Part shown: piece after piece, positions 12,342 to 23,800 of the stretch | Layout: each line of letters starts with the position of its first letter | Numbering within the stretch: the first letter of the stretch is position 1 | Source of the DNA: Caenorhabditis remanei | Taxonomy: Eukaryota; Nematoda; Chromadorea; Rhabditida; Rhabditidae | Direction of reading: 5' to 3' | Assembly: GCF_010183535.1 (NCBI RefSeq) | Contig: NC_071329.1 | Coordinates: 9,734,001-9,798,000 of the forward strand | Length of the DNA: 64,000 nucleotides | The notes under the pieces: model-generated | What the model was told of the DNA's origin: nothing | Database searches by the model: none | What the model saw: the letters and a program-made list of their open reading frames with translations, nothing else | Position numbers and translations under genes: made by a program

Positions 12342-13850
12342 ATGATGACTTCATCTCATGGAAACGTAGTCATTATGATTTATCAGACCTTTTAATAAGC
12401 TAAAAACCGAAAATGTGGGCTGCCGTGTGAAAGGGAAGATATTTCTCGAAAAAGGAACTACATAACATCTGATTCATCTCAAAATTACAATAACCAAAAC
12501 AGAAAAAAAATAAAATAAAAAAGAGAAAGGAGAGGAACGGGTGTGTTTTGCTTCTTGTGCGAATCACTCTTTCCTTGTTTTTCTTCTTTTTCTTTCAGCA
12601 CGAAGATATATAAGATTTTTAGTTTTCAGGAACTCGGTGATGTAGCAACAGCATCTCTTCCGAGTCCATTGGAAACTTCAACAGCGGTTTGTACAACTCC
12701 AAATCAGGCTAGAAGAGTTCTGAAAACTATTGATGGGTTAGTTTTTTGAAGGTTAGAGACTTAAAAAAACAGGTTGACGTCAAAAATCAAATATAAAACA
12801 AGAATGACGCGGTATTCTTCATTTTGTGAAGTTTTGTGTATTCTGATATGACCGATTGTCATGGACACCTCTTTTTTATTTATTCGCAGATTCGAGTGTG
12901 CTTCCGAATGTATCTATTCTACCTCAAGAACCATTACTTCTTTGCCACCTTTTAAAATTTTCGTAACCAATCCAGAACGTGATTGGGAAGAAATATCAGA
13001 CAGTTGAACATGTTTTTGTTGATTTCTCTCATGTGTTGCTTGATGATTGCTTCTTGATTTATTATAATGATCACTGCCAAGTACCAATCGATCAAATCAT
13101 TCATTCAGAAAGTTTTCCAATCCACTTGGGCTTGTTGTACCAGTGTTTTACAATCTAAATTAGAACTTCTGAAACGAATCAGTTCTGATAAGAGTAGTTT
13201 TAATTCATACTGATTATGGTTTGGGAGCATTTGGTAGATTTAGATTAGAAAAATCATAAGTCAGTAAACTAATTCTATAATGACAAACATTGAGAAAATC
13301 ACCAAACTTTTTTCAGCCAACTGCTGGTTCTTTGTGCTGACGATGTCAAATATCTTTCGGTTATCGAAAATATGTTTGTCAACTTAAAATTGTCAAATGG
13401 AGAAGCTCCTGAAGAGGTTTAATACATCGCATATCTACTCTAATATGTAAAAAATGTTCAGCAATTCGTGCACATTCCAATTTCGATTCAGTCTGAAACC
13501 ATGTACAAAATAATTGATTGGAGTCGTGCGGCAAAGAAAACCGACGAGTCGAAATTAGATTTCTGTCAGTTTTTCCCAAATATAAATATCAAGGAAGCCA
13601 TTCAAATCCTCGAGGTATCAATGATTTTTACAATTTCAAACAAATGTAAAAATATTAATTTCAGGCCAGTTTATTCCTTGGACTCATCAAGCTCGAGAAA
13701 TGTGCTGCAAAGTGGATTGCATCCAAGTTAGAAGGGAAGAGCACATCTGAAATGGCTCAGATTCTGGAAGTTCCGAAGGTTGGATTGAATGAAGAAAGCC
13801 AGGAACAATTAAATCAATTCAAGTTTGTCACTCCTCCATACCTCGACTGA
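12342..13850 (+). CDS. Skp1-related (SKR family) protein with N-terminal extension
   Basis: SCF ubiquitin-ligase adaptor family: it would link a cullin to F-box proteins. Firm exons are 12630-12736, 13317-13416, 13462-13614 and 13665-13850, all in phase and ending in PYLD-stop. The Skp1 pattern is visible in order: beta-strand LLVLCADDVKYLS, the BTB/POZ-like HIPISIQSETMYKIIDW (Skp1 usually has V-P-I-P-x-V and I-E-W), then IKEAIQILEASLFLGLIKL and the C-terminal F-box-binding helices. Exon 12630 has no ATG. The proposed start exon 12342-12365 (MMTSSHGN) fits phase 0 but has a weak GTAGTC donor. About 36 residues precede the Skp1 fold, which is unusual. Nematodes carry many SKR paralogues, so no symbol is assigned. 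An AATAAA at 13877 follows. Confidence 0.75.
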
Positions 13851-13876
13851 AACTATTTTTTGGAATGTATCCCAGA

Positions 13877-13882
13877 AATAAA
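13877..13882 (+). terminator. Poly(A) signal of the SKR gene
   Basis: AATAAA 27 bp after the TGA at 13848-13850, a normal short nematode 3' UTR. Confidence 0.65.
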
Positions 13883-14082
13883 TCATTTTCGAAATCTTTA
13901 ATTTGAATTATCTAACCCGTTCAATCCAGACCATTTGTAAAAGCATAGTAAGCAGAAATGCAGAGAAAAACATTTGGCGAACATGGAGAAAAAGTGAAAA
14001 AAAGAGGAAAATGGCAAATATGGGTAATTGAATTGGCACCGGATACAATGGATCATATGAAAACAAAAAAGAAAAAACAAAA

Positions 14083-15750
14083 TCAATTTGAACCAATTTT
14101 GTGCCACATGCAGACAGGTAATCCGTGTTGACGGACCATTTGAATCCAATGGGCGTTTCCAGTTCCATCGACGAGACGACCGATTACACAGTGACCGATC
14201 TTCTGAAGTCCTCCTTCATTGTCATGGTCGTAGAGCTGAAATGAATAAAGTTTTAGCTATAGAAGAGAAGATGACCATCTCACTTCTATCACAATATGAG
14301 ACCTGTCCAACTTGGTTGGGGGTACATGGAAAAGAAATGATTCGGAGAAAGAAGCATCAGATGGATTGTCGTTGGAAGATGTGGATGCAGACGAGGAAGA
14401 TGGTTTTGAACCACTAATACAGAAAAATAGTTAGGAATCAGTAAAAAACATGATTTAGAACTTACTCAACAGAAGATTTGTGAACCAAAGATGGATTCAC
14501 AGTTGTCTGTTTCTGTTCCACAAGTCTCCTTCCTTCGAATAACATGATTCTTGCAAATGGAGAGTTATTATATGGAAGAGCTCGCGCCTTTTTCACAGTC
14601 GTTGTCACAAATTGAACTGTTGGAGCATATGTTAGAATAGTGAGAAGTTCACATGCTTCTCCTCCACAACTGACTGCTTTGTTGGCTGCTGCATACAGAG
14701 CGTTCAGATTCATTGCTTCTGGAGATGTTCGACATAGTTTCTCTTGCAATGTTTCTTCTTCTGTCTGAAAATATATATGGATTTTCAAAAAATGTTCATT
14801 TTATTACTCACAGCCAAAACTCTATCCTCAAAATCACATTCAAATGCTGTTCTTGCTCCTTGATCGTCATTCGCCAGGAACTTTGTCCACGCATCCTTGT
14901 GACATGCAACCTTCTCATCTCTCAATTCTCCATGTCGATCTCCCCATTCTCGGTGTTCATGTCTTCCAGCTCTTCCGTATTTTGTACCATTCGGACGCGG
15001 ATCTCTGTGTACTCTATTGGCTCGAGCACCTGGAGCAGGTTGATGTTTTCCCGCTTTTAGCATATTCTTAGGAGCCCATCCCATTGATGGATCCGTTCCG
15101 GCTTGAGAAGCAGGCTGGAAGTATTTTAAGTTACGAATAAGAAAAATGTTGAGATCAAAAAACTAACAACTTTATGAAGATGAACTGCTTTATGTGGAAT
15201 GTTCATGAACGATTGATACTCAAAAAAGTGTTTTGCAATGAAGTTCATCCCCTGAAAAAGTTAAAATGAATGCAATGCAAACAACATATTTATAAAATAA
15301 TCCTGGAAATCTATTTCTTTCTGAGTCGGTCGATGGAAGTGGAATGTTTTCGAGTTTCTGCGAGTGGAACCAATCCGCCCATCTCATTTTAGAATTCATT
15401 GTGTTTCCTGTCGTCTCTTTTCTTCAGATGAAGAAGACAAGAGGAACAAGAAATAAACGATTCCGAGTACTTAGTACTTTGATGATCATCATTCAAACAT
15501 TTTCTTTAATTGTTAATTTGAAAAGAATTATTTTGTTTCTTAGTGACCGTATTTCGTTATTTTAATGTAACCTTAACTCGATTCTTGCTTCATTTACATG
15601 GCGGCAGTCAGCATCAGAACTTCTGCTCCTCGGATATGAACTTCGAGAGTACTGTACTTTCGGAGATCTCTTCTCTCTCCACCAAAATGGAGCGGGAGGA
15701 ACCGATGGGGTTATTGTAGTTGGACCCGTCGTTGCAACGTCGTCAGGCAT
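14083..15750 (-). CDS. Synaptotagmin-like single C2-domain protein
   Basis: Exons on the minus strand: 15750-15598, 15251-15171, 15114-14812, 14764-14466, 14413-14284, 14235-14083; all phases agree (about 372 aa). The N-terminal half is basic and Pro/Arg/His-rich with no clear membrane helix. The C-terminal 170 residues form a C2 domain: ELLTILTYAPTVQFVTTTVKKA, then ARALPYNNSPFARIMLFEG, FSESFLFHVPPTKLDRSHIV, LYDHDNEGGLQKIG and the synaptotagmin-type end HWIQMVRQHGLPVCMWHKI. The first Ca2+ loop lacks its usual Asp pair and a Ser/Asn-rich insert of about 20 residues interrupts the sandwich, so Ca2+ binding is doubtful. Related families include synaptotagmin and Slp. It converges on the SKR gene, with 232 bp between the two stops. 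Confidence 0.72.
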
Positions 15751-17855
15751 TTTCAGTTAATTCGTCACTAAAAGTTCTTTCTTGAAGAACGAAAAGAATA
15801 GTTTAAAACGAAAAACAATGAGGTTCGTTGGTTGTGTTGAGTTGGAGGGTAATTGAATGAAAGGGCAAAAGTCGGAAAACGGAAAACGGAAAGCAAAACA
15901 AAAAGTGAAAGAGCTCGCTTTCTTCGAGGCTACTAGCAGGAGCTAAACGACAGAAATTGCGGTAATTGGATTCGAAATTGAATGAAAAAGACAAGAAGAA
16001 AAACGAAGAAAAGCGGGCGGTCGCTAGGATATTTTTGATGGATTTATGGGCTCAATTCCGGAGTCTTTTAATAATAGAGTGCCCTTTTTGAGAAGGAGTT
16101 TTGGAACTAAAAAATGAAATCTCAGGAAAAGGCTGATCATAAATCAAGAATGAAAAAGAGAAGCGGAACCCATTTCTTTGAAGAACTTGACACTGGAAAA
16201 ACCAAAAATCGGAAGAATAGAGTTACCGTACAGTGACATGAAAACCTCGATCAAACTTTTCCATGCAGAAAATCTAAGCAGACCTAATGGAAAAATGCCC
16301 AAAAAATATTGGGAGTGAGGCCAACGGAAGTATTCTGTCATTCCACGCTGTTTTCAGAAGAGTAGGTGTCAGGAAAAGCTTTCAATTAGAATAGAAGACG
16401 TCTCGTCGTATAAGAAAAAAGACATAGGAAAATGCACAAGACGTGTCTGAAGTTTCAGTGCGCGAGTCGCTCAACCGTCGGTTAACACGAAAATATGACA
16501 CTTTCGGGAGCATGGAAAAAGATGGAAAATAGGCTCCCGAGATCCTAATTGGTTTCAAAATTCCGACGGGGTTTTTTCTTCTTCTCTCTTTGTATAGAAA
16601 TGTAAACGGCTCGAAGATCCATCTTTCCAACAATGGTACACTGATTGAATAGGTCGGCAATTTGTAGGCGGTGCTAAGGGAAAAGAGAAGAAGAAGAAGA
16701 TTCTCAGTTTTCTATTTTGAATGAGTAAAAAAGATAGAAAGTGTCAATGGATTGGCTCAATAATTTGGTTAATTTGGTTGCTTCAAATCTTATTTTGTAT
16801 ACAAATCGAGTCCTCGAAAGTAAAGAAAACAAAAGAAGCTACTTTCGTCGCATTGCATTTTCAAAAGTATAAAAAAACGAGTTTGCTAGGAAAGTTGCCA
16901 AAAAACAGAGAGGTTCTAATCTCTTTTCTTCTTGGAAATTGATGACTTTTACTCAACAGACAGAGCAAAGAATAATGAGTTTCTTGAAACTAAATTGTAT
17001 ACTTTGGTACAGAAAATCAGCGGAATTTCTGATTTTAGGTAGAATTAGTTTGGGTACCTGCATAAATTAGATCAGAGAATTAGTACAATTCAATCAAAAG
17101 GACACCTGCTTGAACTACTGTCAGAATACGAAGTTTTACTCATTGAATTAAACTAGTTATGGGAAAATTGTGTATGCGAAACGTGTCTTGACTCGAAATA
17201 AGGCAGTGGAAAAATGGTTGAATTATCTGAATTCTACAGAAAATTTGAGAATTTTTGTTGATCGAAAGTTCAGAAATTATCTGAATGAATCTGAATATGT
17301 GGCGGAACTTCTTCAAAGAATGAATAATTGCTGGAGACTGTTTGAAGCAAGTTTTCAAGTATAAATTTATCTTATGAATCTTCAAAAAAAATAAGTTGAG
17401 CTTGAATCTCGTTTTCGAAATCTAGTTTGAATCGAAAACTTCTTCAAACTGAGTTTGAAATAAATCTTAGTAGTTTTCCGGAATTCTCAGAATTCAACAT
17501 AAATCTACGGGGCTTTTATACGAGAACTGATGGCTCCTACAAAAAGAGAAAAAATGAGCTTTTTGTAGAATCTCAGGGGAGATTCCATCATCATGACTAG
17601 ATCATTGCGTAACGGAAAAGGAAACCGAAAAGGAAAAAAAAACGAGGAAAATGTTGAGAAGACGCATCATGAATACCCTCAAAAAGAAGCTAAAATAGGG
17701 AAGAGAAGGAGGTTAGAAGGGGGTCAAATCCAATTTGCATCCTTCTATTTCTTCTTTTTCTTCATTCCGACACCTTTTGTTTTTTTTGAGAATATAGAAA
17801 AGAAAAGAGAAAATCAATGTGTATCATAAGCTTCCAGGATACCTTCTGTTTTCTC
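15751..17855. other. Intergenic, C2 gene to giant gene
   Basis: Presumed promoter of the C2 gene and 3' region of the giant gene (both minus strand). Apart from the orphan frame at 17170-17364 nothing is recognised. A last exon of the giant gene could be hidden here. Confidence 0.5.
17170..17364 (+). CDS. Orphan ORF fragment without ATG start
   Basis: Open frame with protein-like composition (VEKWLNYLNSTENLRIFVDR; ESEYVAELLQRMNNCWRLFE) ending at a TAA at 17362. No in-frame ATG before an upstream TAA; an AACTAG just upstream could serve as a weak acceptor. Lies between the C2 gene and the end of the giant gene, antisense to both. Probably a relic exon or chance; not recognised. Confidence 0.22.
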   Translation: MYAKRVLTRNKAVEKWLNYLNSTENLRIFVDRKFRNYLNESEYVAELLQRMNNCWRLFEASFQV

Positions 17856-20800
17856 TCATACAAAGGAAGGAACACTTCTTGCTTTTTTACTCGAAAACAT
17901 TCTATTCCATAATAAAAAGAAACAGAAAAAGGTTGCCTTTGCTTCTGAAGATTGTTTCTGACTTACTTCTTCCGTTATATTGACACTGGCGTCTCGACAA
18001 TGCTCCAAATACTCGGAAATCTCTTGTTCAACGTTCAAAAGTGTCAAATCAGTCTGGACTGAAGTTGCAGTATTTGATGAACTGAAACAATACAATTGCA
18101 ATAAAAGGGAGAAAAATGGAACTAGTTGCAGAGTGAAACATATGAAAAGATGAGAGTCGAGAGGGAATTAAAAGACACAATGGCTTTGTAGTTTTCGAAA
18201 GAGTTCTAGGATTACTTTAAAGAACATTCAGCCTTTTTATTAGGAAATAGCAGAAAGCACACTAGCTTACGACCAAAAAATAAAAGATTCCTGGTTTGAT
18301 GAGTTCGGTTTTTGAATTTTTCGAAACATATAAAGTCAATCCTCTATGCTTAGAAAGAGTATGAAAAGACGATTGACCGGTACACTCGTCAGCTTTGCCA
18401 CTTTCTTCATTTTGAGAAAATATGGAAATAAATCTTATGAATATAAACTAGAAAAAGGAGTCTTTTCCCTATTTCAGCGCAGTCTCTATACTTGATTGAT
18501 AACTTAATTAAAACGCTCTTACTCACCTCGGAGCAGGTTCGTCAAACTCGTCGTCAATAGTTCCGTTCAGTGAGAAGTCGGCAGAATCGGAGTCGTCAAA
18601 GTTGAGCTCTGAAACTTTTTTGTTTCGAATAAAAAGACAGCGTAGACGACGCCAAAATGGATGTCATAAAACAGAATTTTCGAGTGAAATTTGATACAAA
18701 AGCACCAATTCTTCGTTTAGGTTTGAAACGTTTTCGAGAGCTCTCCGATCCCCGACGACAGCCATCATCGATATGTTTGCTCGGTGCGAAAAAAGAAATG
18801 TTCGAAGAGCAAACGGTGGAAATGTATTAGATGGAGTTGATCTAATGAGATTTTGGAGAACGTAAAGTCAGTTAAAGAACGAAAAAAGTAGTTGTGGAAG
18901 AGATCAGGTCATTCTCATTTATGAGTCTCGAGGGGAAAATTGTTCTTTCTGGAAGAAGAAGAAGAAGAAAAATGGGATAGAAGGAGATAAAAAGAACACT
19001 TGTTCTCACTTATCTTAACATCGTTTTAACTAAAAGAGCTACGAAACTACAACAAAATGTACACTTTTATGAGAGAAAGACAAAGGAAAAAAGGAAAATA
19101 GAAAAGTGTTTTCTGTTACTAGGGACAACTGAAAATTCCTTGGATTCTCTTTTAGAAAATGTTTCGAAACTGGTTTTATTGTTAGATCTTTGCAAAAAGA
19201 CTATGATTCTACAGACAATTTTAAGAAGTTTCGTTTAAAAACTTTCGAAAAATTTTGTATCAACTCTAATGATATTTTCCTACTACTAGAAAATTTTCTA
19301 CAGTTCTAGACTATTTTTTTACTACATCTTTTTTCTGTAACATCTGAGTTGTTCGTAAATGCCTATCACCAACAATATACCCTGTATATGCGACTCTTCG
19401 AATCTCCGCCATGGATTCCCGCTCTGAATTTTATGCCTACTGTAATGCTGACCGAAACATTATAAGAAATCCCTTCTAAATCACGTGTTTCGGTTTCGTT
19501 TTCTTGAAATCTATACAATTTTTATTCTGCTTGAGGCAATTTGTACTCTCAATGAAACTAATATTCTTGCTAAATACGATGTTTGGAGCTCAAAATAATT
19601 CACGAAATTCACGTTTTCACTCGGATTGCTCTGATCACAAACCTGTTGTGGATAAGAAGTGATCTAGGATAACTGATGAAATATTGTCATCGAAATCAGC
19701 CAAATCTTCCGTTTGACCCGTTCTGAAATATGCTTTTTTTGCTTTTTCAACTTCGCAATGTCTATTCAAACCTTCTCGACGTCGTTGAAATCCTACTGAC
19801 ATCATCACAAACTTCATCGATATGACTCCTGAAAAACACAAAATTGGAAATTGGATTCAAATCAGGGAGAAAGATTTAAAAACATTGTGGGAAAGTGAGA
19901 GAGTGATAGAGAAAAAGAAACAGAGAAAAAGAAACAGAGAGATAGATTTGAAAAGAAATAAAAACTAGGGAAACACCGGGCAACATTCCATTCATATCTT
20001 CATCATTTTACAGAAATTATAGAAATTATTCACCGAAAAATACACAAAGAAATCATTTTCAATCTTCAGAATTTCAGTCTGGTTGCATGCATCTTTTCAA
20101 GTTTTATTTGCTTTTCAATTTTAAAAAAATCTAAGATTGATATCCATTTTTGTAGAAATATCTGAAAAACATCTTTCGACATTCAATATTTACACTTTAT
20201 TCATCTTAAAATCGAGTCATTAATTAGCGGAATCTTTAATTTTGATTAATTTTTATATTTTTTATTCTTATTCAGAGACACCAGTTGGGTTTTTTCTTGC
20301 AAATCGGGTCAAATTCAACGGGGAAAAAGTAGAGAAATTCAGTTAGAATAATAATTACATAGTCACAAAAATACTGGTAAGACAATGAACGAATGGATGT
20401 TGCCCGAGATAGAAATTGGGAAAATACATGAGAGAAAAATGAGATCAAATTTGAGAAAAGAAGAGGATGGGAGATGATGATACTGCTCTTACATGGCGAC
20501 TTGTTGACGACGTTGCTCGATAAATTTGCGGTTAAGACGACGTTCCACAAGACAATCAGCAGCTGAAAATATACAAAACTAGAACAAATTACTACGATTA
20601 TCTTCTTTATTGATACCTGAAATTGGAGAACATGGTCTTTTGACTCGTTCGAAATGATCTTCTTCTGATTCTGTGTCCACGGCAATCGGACATTTCTTCT
20701 TTCCAGAAGACATCGACGGTTTAAATGAATGATTGAGTCCCAATGATGTGATATCTGGACATGAACCTGTAATATACAAATGAATGAAGTGATCAATGGA

Positions 20801-23800
20801 TGTGATCCACTCACTAGTGCGATGTCTTCTGATATCAGAACGTTTGCTGCTCAAAATCGGAGCATCAATCTCTTCTTCTTCTTCCTCTTCTTCGCATTCA
20901 CAGTCATTCTCAAGATGTTCTTCGATTACCATTGCCTCCATTTTCTCCTCCAAATGTCCCTGACTTCCACGTCCTGAATCATTAGTGGTCGAAGGAGATT
21001 TACGAGAACGACCTGAAAATGGGAAAGTGTCCTTTGTAGAAAAAGGGAAAAATGATATGTGTCCAGTAACTATCCCTTACCATTGATCAAATCACAGCTC
21101 TGTGAATATTCTCCGTTGTTGTACACTTTGCCCGAGGCGCCCGAATCCTTCTTTTTCCCGAATATCCTGCAAATAAACTTGTCATTTTTTCTATTTCATT
21201 TCCGTCTTTTCTTTTGTTTCGCACGCCATCTGGGACCCTCAGTCGCCGTCTAAGAAAAGATGCGGTGGCACCAAAAATCGTGTGCGCCGCTCTTAAAACA
21301 TTTATTTTTTCGGGTTTTCGTGGCTCCTTTCCCCGTTTTTCAATTTATTCGCATTTCCTATCTTCTCCTCCCCATGGGACCTCTTCGTCATAGTTCGTGG
21401 CACAGGCAATCCATACGTAAGACGAAGGACACATTGGTGTCTTGGGAGAATGAAAAAAAGGAAAGAGGAAGAAAAAATTAGAAGGTACGGTACCCTTTCA
21501 GACTATGTCAATATGTCTATCTTCTTGTTTTTTCAGATTTCTCTTTCTCTTTCTCTCTCACACAAAACAATGGTATTCTATTTCAGATAATGAGCGAGGG
21601 AGGCGATGGAGGTATCCAATTTCTCTTACTTGTTTTTGATTTGAGATGCCATTGTCGCCTTTTTAGATGGTGTCACTGGAGGAGATGTCTTTTGAGTTGG
21701 AGAGCACGTGTCTGGAATATAACCATTTTCATATCGTTGGCTCACAACCAAAATGAAATAATTTTTTCTTTTCATAAATTTCTATGGGAAACAAAGAAAA
21801 CGGAACGAGCGACTCTAGGTCTGGGAGACTATGAATAATTGAGTTTTGGAAAAAAGGAACAAAAACATGAGATTATTTTGTATCTTGTTACTCATAACTC
21901 AGAAACCCTAACTCAATTCGAGTTCCGCACAATTGGACCTCAAGTTCAAAGGTTCTGCAGAGGGAAATGGAAGAATGTTACTTCCTATTCTACTTCCTGA
22001 AATTGGCCATTCTTTGATCTAACATACCTCGATTGGTACTCTCACTGTCAGTTCTCTGACGATGCATATCAAATCCACTATCAGCCAATGCTCGATTCTG
22101 TTGTCTCAGCGTTTGCAGAAGGCTCATCCGTCGGCGACGTGGAGCATAGCACGTGTACGCACTGGCGTCATCACTCATATCCGCTGAAACAAAGTATCCA
22201 TAAAAGTTCCTTGTTTATTTGTGTTTTCTGTTTTCTTTGCTTAGTGTTTCTAGAGGACCGATGTCCTTCTTTTCGTGTCAGACTTCTTCTCCATCAGCAA
22301 TTACTCTCTTCTTATTTCCCTCCCACACAACTTCCCTTTTATGTTCTTAAACAGACAAAAAGAGGAAAGAAGCAATGAAGAGCGAGAACAAAAAAGCCGC
22401 TGCGGCACAAGAGCACCCGAAAAAAAGCAATCAGTGCTCTTTTTTTGAACACACGGACAGAAACGACCAATAAGCATCTGCTCTCCTATCCCTTCATTCA
22501 TCATTTTCTCATGACACCCAAAAGTTTCGTCCCTGGACAATCGGTGATGTTTATGTCAACAGTCATGGCATCTCATCATGCCACGTCACTTACCACTTGT
22601 TCCTCTTCTGGCAAGACGTTCACGAATCGGGACATGGGGAACCATTGGAGAGCAGAATGGCTCTGAAAATATAACAGTTTGAATGAGGAATGATAGCTCA
22701 GAAATCGCGCGTTCCTAGTTTGCACTCAAGCGATTGTCTCGCGAGTAGATTGTATTCAAGTGTATGATATCAGTACCGTTTTCAGCAGTAATAGATTTCC
22801 TCGGAATCAAGAAACTTCCGCGTGGTCCACCAGCTCCTTGACCAACTCCAGTTGCACCAACTGCACCAGTTGCAACTGGTGGTTGTAATGAGTTTCTTTT
22901 CTGTTTGTGTCTTCCAGAATCATCGACAAGTAGCCGAAACATAATGTAGTCGTTCATCATTGTCGTGTTTCCAGACAACATCTCGTTTTTGAGTCAGTCT
23001 GTGTTCACAAAATGATGTTCGTCTTGAGATAAAAAGAGATTGGAGCAAAGAGAAAAGAGTACTAAAGAGAAAGAGATGAGTGTGTGTAGTACTGCAATAT
23101 TGGCAACAAACTGTGCTGCTGGCGTTGAATTGGATTCGAATGTTGACAGACAAAAAGGAAAAGAAAACTCAAAGAATGACGAGAAAAGATAAGACAGAAG
23201 CGGGAGAACTTTTGAGAGGTGCCTTTCGAAGAAAGTGGGCGGAGTCACGAAGATGGGCGGACCCCGTTTTTCTATTCTATTTTTGCATGAAAATTGTGTC
23301 TGGCTCCCCTTTCTTCCAACGTTTTCATGGTATTCATTGGAACTTGTTAATAGACAAAAACGACACATTCAATAGTCGGTCAGAATGTAATTTTATTTGG
23401 TTTTTGAGCAAAACGATTAGATAAATGACGTGTAGTTCTTGAAGTTCTTTTCAAAGTTCGAAATTGCAAATCATCAAAAGCTCAATTTTCTCAAACGTCG
23501 AAAATCGGAAAGTGCATACTGGAGAGCCGAAAGGTTTCTCTGAATCTTGAGAATCAGAATCGTTGGAAGTAAAAGTAGAAATAGATCCTGGTGGGTGGGC
23601 TTAAGTGGTTCCATTTCTAAACAGGAAAGAGTAGGTTGAACTTGAACTCTTGAACAGTCGAAAACTTGCAATTATTCATACTCAAACTTTAAACTGACGT
23701 TTCGAACGACGTCATCTGGTAGGTACTTCAAGAGAAAAAGGAATAAGTTATCGAGAAAAATTATTCTGCAAAGAAGACGTTGTTCTTCTCAAAATGATGG

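Noticed and set aside
14088..14417. 109-codon + strand frame
   Set aside because: Antisense shadow of the last two C2-gene exons.
15252..15399. N-terminal transmembrane exon for the C2 gene
   Set aside because: A hydrophobic frame upstream of 15251 seemed to read through, but a careful count shows it is out of frame with the next exon and would need a 31-34 nt intron.
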